Assembly: GCA_937858455.1 (NCBI GenBank)
Contig: CALLYN010000735.1
Span: 1-5,039, forward strand
From: an uncultured Kouleothrix sp.
Lineage (GTDB): Bacteria; Chloroflexota; Chloroflexia; Chloroflexales; Roseiflexaceae
DNA length: 5,039 bases
Reading direction: 5' to 3'
In this document: positions 1 to 5,039 of the stretch, one piece after another
How positions within the stretch are numbered: position 1 is the first letter of the stretch
Layout: the number at the start of each line of letters is the position of its first letter
Notes under the pieces: generated by a model
Told to the model about the DNA's origin: nothing
Seen by the model: the letters and a program-made list of their open reading frames with translations, nothing else
Databases searched by the model: none
Made by a program: the position numbers and the translations under genes

Positions 1-1167
1 GATCGCGGCTGCCGCAAGCGCGGCGGCATAGGTTCCGGTCGCATCGTAGATGCGTCCGAGCAGCAGCGGACCGACGCCAGCGGCGATCGTGAACGACGCC
101 CACTGCCAGGCGTAGATCTTGCCGTAGTGGCGCATGCCGAAGTACTTCACCAGGATGTAGGCCATCAGGTCGAACTCGGCGCCGCCGGCGAGTCCGATGA
201 ACGCAGCCGCGAGCGCCGGCATCGTCTGCGCCTCGAGCAGCCAGCAGGCGATCGCCGTCGGCATCATGACGATCGCACCGACGATCGGCGCCCACAGGCG
301 ATCGAGCAGCCATCCGGCGAGCAAGCGACCGGCGATCACGAAGACGCCGATGAGACTGGCGTAGCCGGCGGCCTGGGTCACCGTCATGCCGCCGTCGGTC
401 AGCATCGGCACGACGTTCGGGATCAGTCCCGAGGGGACGCCCGCGGTGAAGAAGAACACCACCACCAGCACCCAGAATCGATAGCCGCGCACCGCCTCGC
501 CGAGCGTGACACCCGTCGCCTCGAGGCTTTCCGGCCTGCTGGCCGGCCCGGCCTTGCCCGTCGCGTCGTCGACGCTCGCACGCTCGCGGAACAGGAAGTA
601 CGTGGTGGGCAGCGCGATCAACACGATCGCGATTGCGATCCCGGCGTAGCCCCAGCGCCAGCCGTAGGTCGCGATCGCCGCGCCCATCAGTGGTGGCGCG
701 GCGAACGCGGTGACACCGGTGCCCATCAGGCCGAGACCGAGCGCGAGCCCGCGCTGCCTTTCGAACCAGGCTGCGACGCCGCGCGACCAGGTGATCGGCG
801 TGGTGCCGACGCCGAACACCGCCAGCACGAACCAGTTCGCGTACCACCAGGTCGGCGTGCCGGACTGGATCGCGAAGCCGACGAAGCCGAGCGCGAGGCC
901 GAACTGGCTGAACAGCGCCACGCGCCGCGGTCCATAGCGGTCGATCAGCGCGCCTACCAGCCAGGCGCTGCTGAGCACGCCGAGCGCCGAGAACACGATG
1001 CCGCTCTGCGCCACCGCGCGACCCCAGCCGAACTCCGCGGCCAGCGGCTTCGCGACCATGCCGAGCGTGTAGAACGGCAACGCCGTCAGGCCGAACGCGC
1101 AACCGACGGTCGCGGCGAGCACGATCTGCCAGGCGCGGTCGCGCCGGAATTCGCTGGTGTCTTGCAT
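1..1167 (-). CDS. MFS transporter, 3' end cut by window edge
   Basis: This is an inner-membrane major facilitator superfamily carrier; the substrate cannot be read from sequence. I translated 389 uninterrupted codons from ATG at 1167 to the left edge. Hydrophobic segments alternate with short charged loops, about 11 in what is visible. The loop 2-3 signature is at residues 72-82 (GALIDRYGPRR), with a weaker counterpart at about 281-290 (RLLAGWLLDR) after the central loop (about residues 194-224). A motif rich in G follows an R-x-R at 137-150. The family is usually 400-430 aa, so roughly 20-40 residues are missing. The start codon overlaps the preceding stop by one base (TGATG), which implies translational coupling with the oxidase C-terminus upstream. 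That coupling supports an oxidase/transporter operon importing or exporting a small organic acid or aromatic compound (inference). It has no usual place in a hydrogenase operon. Confidence 0.9.
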   Translation of the reverse strand, partial: MQDTSEFRRDRAWQIVLAATVGCAFGLTALPFYTLGMVAKPLAAEFGWGRAVAQSGIVFSALGVLSSAWLVGALIDRYGPRRVALFSQFGLALGFVGFAIQSGTPTWWYANWFVLAVFGVGTTPITWSRGVAAWFERQRGLALGLGLMGTGVTAFAAPPLMGAAIATYGWRWGYAGIAIAIVLIALPTTYFLFRERASVDDATGKAGPASRPESLEATGVTLGEAVRGYRFWVLVVVFFFTAGVPSGLIPNVVPMLTDGGMTVTQAAGYASLIGVFVIAGRLLAGWLLDRLWAPIVGAIVMMPTAIACWLLEAQTMPALAAAFIGLAGGAEFDLMAYILVKYFGMRHYGKIYAWQWASFTIAAGVGPLLLGRIYDATGTYAAALAAAAI

Positions 1168-1880
1168 CAGAACCCGAGCGCGCCCGGGTTCATCAGGCCG
1201 CGCGGATCGAGCTGCTGCTTGATCGCGGCGACCAGCGCGCCGGCGTTCTTCTCGAGCCGGTTGCGGTAGGGATAGTTGCGGCCGAGCTGGAAGTGCGCGG
1301 CGCCGTGCTTCTGGTAGAGCTCGACGAGGTCGGTCTTCAGCTTCGCGACGTAGGCGCGCGCCTCGGGATTCGCCGGATACGCGGGCTGCTTGGCGAGGAA
1401 GTCCTGCTCCAGCATGTTGGCGTGGAAGGCGTGGCGCTCGTCCGGCCAGTACATCGCGATCTCGTACAGGAAGCCGGCCTGGCCGACCGCGGTGAACATG
1501 CCGCCGGTCCAGACGCCGAGGCGCTCCATGTCGTCGGCGCGCTCGGCGTAGATCAGCCGCACGAGCGCCTCGGGCGCGCCCAGCGGGTTGCGCAGCGCCG
1601 TCGCATTGCCGCTGATCGCGCAGTCGCCGAAGCTGATCAACAGCTTTGTCCGAGCGCGCACCAGGCCGATCATGCGCAGGTGGTCGTCGTTCGCCACCGC
1701 GCCCTCCACCAGCGCGACATCGACATCGCGCGGGTACACTTTGGCGTCGACAAGCGGGCTATAGACGACTTCGACGCGCGCGGCAAGGTCGATCAGCCAC
1801 TCGTCGGTGTCCAGAAACGACATATGGCAGCCCGAGCACCCGCTGAGCCAGATCGTCGCGAGCTTGAGCTTGGTGATCAT
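1167..1880 (-). CDS. hoxY: Chimeric ORF: HoxY N-terminus joined in frame to FAD-linked oxidase C-terminus
   Basis: The ORF has 237 codons. Residues 1-101 are the [NiFe]-hydrogenase small subunit HoxY of the NAD(P)-linked type: the N-terminal WLSGCSGCHMSFLD supplies proximal-cluster ligands C15 and C18, VEGAV is at 59-63, and ISFGDC gives C87. HoxY proteins run about 170-210 aa and end with a fourth ligand in an LPGCPP-like motif; that motif is absent. Instead, from about residue 102-110 the protein reads as the C-terminal part of an FAD-linked oxidase (FAD-oxidase_C type): LGVWTGGMFTAVGQAGFLYE, then MYWPDER, then HFQLGRNYPY and the terminal DPRGLMNPG at 225-233. The start at 1880 is chosen because HoxY homology begins there and GAGGGAG lies 6 nt upstream; an upstream in-frame ATG at 1988 would add unrelated residues. 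Such a product would lack a complete Fe-S site and lack the oxidase FAD-binding half, so function is unlikely. Confidence 0.85.
   Translation of the reverse strand: MITKLKLATIWLSGCSGCHMSFLDTDEWLIDLAARVEVVYSPLVDAKVYPRDVDVALVEGAVANDDHLRMIGLVRARTKLLISFGDCAISGNATALRNPLGAPEALVRLIYAERADDMERLGVWTGGMFTAVGQAGFLYEIAMYWPDERHAFHANMLEQDFLAKQPAYPANPEARAYVAKLKTDLVELYQKHGAAHFQLGRNYPYRNRLEKNAGALVAAIKQQLDPRGLMNPGALGF
1550..1582. other. Breakpoint between hydrogenase operon and oxidase/MFS operon
   Basis: Going along the minus strand, recognisable HoxY ends at RNPLG (last codon 1580-1578), and oxidase-like sequence is clear by ERADDMERLGVW (from about 1550). The exact join cannot be fixed by eye within this interval. 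A perfect 10-bp palindrome, GGGCGCGCCC, sits at 1572-1581, right where HoxY similarity stops. Content differs on the two sides: hox genes to the right, oxidase C-terminus and MFS carrier to the left. It may be an assembly or cloning artefact, or a true deletion/recombination junction. Confidence 0.7.
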
Positions 1881-1886
1881 CGCTTT

Positions 1887-1893
1887 CTCCCTC
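1887..1893 (-). promoter_or_regulatory. Shine-Dalgarno of hoxY
   Basis: The minus-strand sequence GAGGGAG ends 6 nt before ATG at 1880. It is a strong match to the anti-SD and decides the start against the longer in-frame ATG at 1988. Confidence 0.75.
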
Positions 1894-1960
1894 GGAAACC
1901 AGAGGTTTCGCCTGCCTTGGTAGCCAAGCGCAGAGCGTGTGACGTGCGGCGTGGCCCCGG

Positions 1961-1992
1961 GCGCATGAGCACGGCCAAGTGTGCTCATGCGC
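1961..1992. repeat. Perfect 12-bp inverted repeat in hoxU-hoxY gap
   Basis: Arms GCGCATGAGCAC (1961-1972) and its exact reverse complement (1981-1992) enclose the 8-nt loop GGCCAAGT. It lies 23 bp past the hoxU stop codon and 80 bp before the hoxY start in the direction of transcription. There is no T-tract on the minus-strand 3' side, so a classical terminator is unlikely. An RNA processing or stabilising hairpin, or a protein-binding palindrome, would fit. Two smaller stems follow closer to hoxY: CTTGG/CCAAG (1916-1928) and GAAACC/GGTTTC (1895-1909). Confidence 0.7.
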
Positions 1993-2015
1993 GCTGCAAT
2001 AGCCTCTCGTGCTGC

Positions 2016-2723
2016 CTACCAGCGCTCGCCGCGCGCCGCCACAATCGCCGCGATCCGCGCTGCCTCGTGCTCCATCTCGGCCACGGTCGCGCCGCGCCGG
2101 AAGATCGCGCCGGTCGGGCAGGCCATCATGCACTTGCCGCAGGCGGTGCAGCTGCTCGCGCTGCCCCAGGGCTGGTTCAGGTCGGTGATCACACGCGCGC
2201 TCGCGCCGCGCCCTGCGACATCCCAGGTGTGCACGCCCTCCACTTCGTCGCACACGCGCACGCAGCGCGCGCACAGCACGCAGCGGTTGTGGTCGAGCCC
2301 GAAGCGTGGGTGCGTGATGTCGACGGCGCATACCGGGAAGGCATACTCGTAGCGCACGTGGTCCATGCCCACCTCGATCGCCAGGTTCTGCAGCTCGCAG
2401 TGACCGTTGGCAACGCACACCGCGCACACGTGGTTGCGCTCGGCGAACAAAAGCTCGACAATCATGCGCCGGTATTCGCGTAGGCGCGCGCTGCTGGTGC
2501 TGACGACCATGCCCTCGGCCACGTTGGTGACACACGCCGGCTGGAGTTTGGGCGATCCGGCGACTTCCACCAGGCACAGCCGGCAGGCGCCCAGCTCCGA
2601 TACGCCCTCGAGGTGGCAGAGGGTCGGGATGCCGATGCCAGCGTCGCGCGCGGCCTCAAGCACGCTCTGCGCCTCGTCGGCGCTCACCAGGCGGTCGTCG
2701 ATTGTGAGTGTTTTGACAGCCAT
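2016..2723 (-). CDS. hoxU: HoxU, diaphorase iron-sulfur subunit of bidirectional [NiFe] hydrogenase
   Basis: This cytoplasmic electron-transfer subunit, homologous to the N-terminal part of complex I NuoG, carries electrons between HoxF and HoxY. At 235 aa it has the usual HoxU length and lacks the large C-terminal molybdopterin-like domain of NuoG. All cluster motifs are present. The N-terminal plant-type [2Fe-2S] ligands are C36, C47, C50 and C64. The His-Cys [4Fe-4S] motif is H98-x-C100-x2-C103-x5-C109, followed by ELQ. Two ferredoxin-type [4Fe-4S] motifs are C148/C151/C154/C158 and C192/C195/C198/C202 ([12 protein letters not shown]). The H-x-C spacing is the Hox form, as I remember it; NuoG has H-x3-C. 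The start at ATG 2723 is backed by GAGG 8 nt upstream and by the expected N-terminus (KTLTIDDR). The gene lies between hoxF and hoxY, with gaps of 303 and 135 bp that are unusually wide for this operon. Confidence 0.95.
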   Translation of the reverse strand: MAVKTLTIDDRLVSADEAQSVLEAARDAGIGIPTLCHLEGVSELGACRLCLVEVAGSPKLQPACVTNVAEGMVVSTSSARLREYRRMIVELLFAERNHVCAVCVANGHCELQNLAIEVGMDHVRYEYAFPVCAVDITHPRFGLDHNRCVLCARCVRVCDEVEGVHTWDVAGRGASARVITDLNQPWGSASSCTACGKCMMACPTGAIFRRGATVAEMEHEAARIAAIVAARGERW

Positions 2724-2731
2724 AGTGCTTG

Positions 2732-2744
2732 CCTCGCAGTCCTG
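2732..2744 (-). promoter_or_regulatory. hoxU leader with Shine-Dalgarno
   Basis: On the minus strand the sequence CAGGACTGCGAGG places GAGG (2732-2735) 8 nt before ATG at 2723. Almost the same string occurs before hoxF (4688-4699), with one base fewer. Confidence 0.55.
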
Positions 2745-2795
2745 TGCAGCACGGTACTTTCCTTATTCGCTTGATTACGTACACTTTAGTGGGGG

Positions 2796-2822
2796 TTTGG
2801 GGGCGGCGAAGCCGCCCCCAAA
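2796..2822. repeat. Perfect 12-bp hairpin, 3-nt loop
   Basis: The arms are TTTGGGGGCGGC (2796-2807) and GCCGCCCCCAAA (2811-2822) with loop GAA (TTC on the minus strand). Every base of both arms pairs. On the minus strand it is followed by CCCCCACT rather than a T-run, so an intrinsic terminator for hoxF is not supported, though a strong RNA structure would form. Confidence 0.8.
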
Positions 2823-2885
2823 TTTCTTAGCACTTACCCAGTTGGCGCCCTTAGCCTTCGGCAGAGCGGTACTTTCGTTTTGGAC

Positions 2886-2922
2886 GTGTCCAGGTTCCGC
2901 GCGCAGCGCGGAACCTGGACAC
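2886..2922. repeat. Perfect 17-bp hairpin, 3-nt loop
   Basis: Left arm GTGTCCAGGTTCCGCGC (2886-2902) and its exact complement (2906-2922) flank the loop GCA. It is the longest perfect palindrome I found in the window. It lies about 105 bp past the hoxF stop in the transcribed direction, without a following T-tract on either strand. It could be a REP-type element, a transcript-stabilising stem or a rho-independent stop lacking a U-run. Confidence 0.85.
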
Positions 2923-3026
2923 AGAAGATCAACGAGTACTATGCTGCCGCAGGCTCAATCTCCTGCCTTTAGGAAGCCGAATCACGCAAGTGTTGTAATC
3001 CCTAAAGTGATCAAGCGAAGAGCGTA

Positions 3027-4682
<1,656 letters not shown>

Positions 4683-4687
4683 AGCTG

Positions 4688-4699
4688 CCTCGCATCCTG
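4688..4699 (-). promoter_or_regulatory. hoxF leader with Shine-Dalgarno
   Basis: On the minus strand CAGGATGCGAGG places GAGG (4688-4691) 5 nt before ATG at 4682 and decides that start. The string is nearly shared with the hoxU leader. No convincing -35/-10 pair was found in the rest of the gap. Confidence 0.6.
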
Positions 4700-4719
4700 C
4701 TTCCAGGCAGGGTAGGTTA

Positions 4720-4938
4720 ACCACAGAGACACAGAGGACACAGAGGCGAGGATGTATTCATATTCCAAAATCTCAGAGTCTGTTTGAAAAGCCTGTGTAC
4801 CACCAAGGCACCAAGGCACCAAGCGGTAGATAACGCTGAGAAAGCACCAACACGGCATACACGATCTTGGTTTACACGATCTTGGTGTCTTGGTGGTTAT
4901 GTCTCAAACAATTTCTCAGCGCTCAGTGCCTCTGTGGT
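4720..4938. repeat. Nested inverted-repeat element with CACAGAG and CACCAAGG units
   Basis: This fills the gap upstream of hoxF, from 5 bp past the upstream stop codon to 37 bp before the hoxF ATG. The outer arms, 4720-4736 (ACCACAGAGACACAGAG) and 4922-4938, match at 15 of 17 bases as inverted repeats. The inner arms, 4799-4815 (ACCACCAAGGCACCAAG) and 4881-4897, match at 16 of 17. A third pair, CGCTGAGAAA (4834-4843), matches 4912-4921 exactly. The left arms are short tandem arrays: CACAGAG at 4722, 4730 and 4739, and CACCAAGG-type units at 4801, 4809 and 4817. I recall similar ACCACAGAGACACAGAG and ACCACCAAGACACCAAG strings from intergenic DNA of several phyla including Chloroflexota; this is memory, not a search. 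Confidence 0.7.
4858..4886. repeat. Tandem duplication, 15-nt period
   Basis: TACACGATCTTGGT occurs at 4858-4871 and again at 4873-4886, separated by one T. It sits in the centre-right of the nested repeat element and its second copy runs into the inner right arm, suggesting local slippage. Confidence 0.75.
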
Positions 4939-4943
4939 GCAGA

Positions 4944-5039
4944 TCAGGTGTTGCGCGGCGGGCCGGGCGTTGCAAGCGCCGCGCGCACGCGCGCCACCAG
5001 CGCCTCGACCGTCTGGTGGCCGGCCACGGCGCCGTCGAA
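4944..5039 (-). CDS. C-terminal 31 residues of an upstream gene, possibly hoxE
   Basis: From the right edge an open frame on the minus strand reads FDGAVAGHQTVEALVARVRA and ends, after a Pro-rich tail (ATPGPPRNT), at TGA 4946-4944. Its GC-rich third positions and same-strand placement support a real coding end. A short D-G-x-V-x-G stretch followed by a V-E-x-L helix is compatible with the end of a NuoE/HoxE-type thioredoxin-like [2Fe-2S] subunit, and hoxE is the usual gene before hoxF in hoxEFUYH operons. No iron-binding cysteine falls within the visible part, so the identity rests mainly on position. Another small protein is possible. Confidence 0.5.
   Translation of the reverse strand, partial: FDGAVAGHQTVEALVARVRAALATPGPPRNT

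Larger units (their letters stand above)
2766..3019. repeat. Intergenic element with partial terminal inverted repeats, between hoxF and hoxU
   Basis: The left end has TTCGCTTGAT (2766-2775), a 6-bp spacer and CACTTTAG (2782-2789). The right end, read on the minus strand, has the same two words fused without spacer (3019-3002). The ends begin 8 bp after the hoxF stop codon and stop 42 bp before the hoxU start. Inside are two perfect hairpins (2796-2822 and 2886-2922) and a broken direct repeat around CGGTACTTTC (2867-2876, with its partner just outside at 2752-2761). No open reading frame of substance, transposase or clear target duplication is visible. A non-autonomous MITE or REP-like insertion is the best reading; this is inference. 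Confidence 0.5.

Noticed and set aside
127..1269. Long plus-strand open frame opposite the MFS gene
   Set aside because: Its product is rich in Arg, His, Ala and Glu without any recognisable domain, typical of the antisense frame of a GC-rich gene. The minus strand gives a clean MFS protein over the same bases.
1881..1988. N-terminal extension of the hoxY ORF to ATG 1988
   Set aside because: The added 36 residues have no HoxY likeness, pass through the 1961-1992 hairpin, and the ATG at 1880 has a strong SD.
1293..2483. Long plus-strand open frame crossing oxidase, hoxY and hoxU
   Set aside because: It runs antisense across two genes and an intergenic gap, with low-complexity composition and no domain. 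It is a shadow of high-GC codon use.
2796..2922. Intrinsic terminators between hoxF and hoxU
   Set aside because: Both stems are strong, but neither is followed by a T-run on the transcribed strand, and a stop here would cut the operon.
4683..4724. N-terminal extension of hoxF to ATG 4724
   Set aside because: The 14 extra residues are encoded by the leader and the edge of the repeat element; ATG 4682 has an SD 5 nt upstream.
4801..4824. CRISPR-like short tandem array (CACCAAGG units)
   Set aside because: Units are 8 nt with no spacers, so it is a simple tandem repeat within a larger inverted repeat.

Overview
The window carries genes on the minus strand only. It falls into two parts that do not look as if they come from the same locus. 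From about 1580 to 5039 it holds the diaphorase and small-subunit half of a bidirectional, NAD(P)-linked [NiFe] hydrogenase operon (group 3d, Hox type). In transcription order this is a 31-residue 3' end of an upstream gene (possibly hoxE), hoxF (complete, 551 aa), hoxU (complete, 235 aa) and the first ~101 codons of hoxY. HoxF and HoxU carry every iron-sulfur, FMN and NADH motif expected of them. This half resembles phototrophic Chloroflexota (Roseiflexus-like) in protein sequence as I remember it and in its GC-rich, repeat-filled intergenic spaces. That assignment is inference, not a lookup.

From about 1580 down to 1 the content changes. Inside the hoxY reading frame the protein switches, in frame, from HoxY to the C-terminal end of an FAD-linked oxidase. 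One base of overlap later comes an MFS transporter that runs off the left edge (389 residues visible). An oxidase plus MFS pair looks like a proteobacterial catabolic operon. The rest of hoxY, including its fourth cluster cysteine, and hoxH, the [NiFe] catalytic subunit, are absent. The likeliest explanations are a chimeric contig or clone, or a real recombination breakpoint. The sequence alone cannot separate these.

The hox gaps are unusual. Hox genes are normally tightly packed, but here hoxF-hoxU is separated by 303 bp and the upstream gene from hoxF by 261 bp. Each gap is almost filled by repeats: two perfect hairpins inside partial terminal inverted repeats in the first, and nested CACAGAG/CACCAAGG inverted repeats in the second. 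Each repeat begins a few bases after a stop codon and leaves about 40 bp carrying a related leader and Shine-Dalgarno sequence before the next start. The 135-bp hoxU-hoxY gap holds another perfect hairpin.

If the operon were intact, HoxE/F/U would pass electrons between NAD(P)H and the HoxYH hydrogenase through FMN and Fe-S clusters in the cytoplasm. I see no tRNA, rRNA, CRISPR array, transposase or clearly new system. The points worth following up are the in-frame junction and the intergenic repeats.
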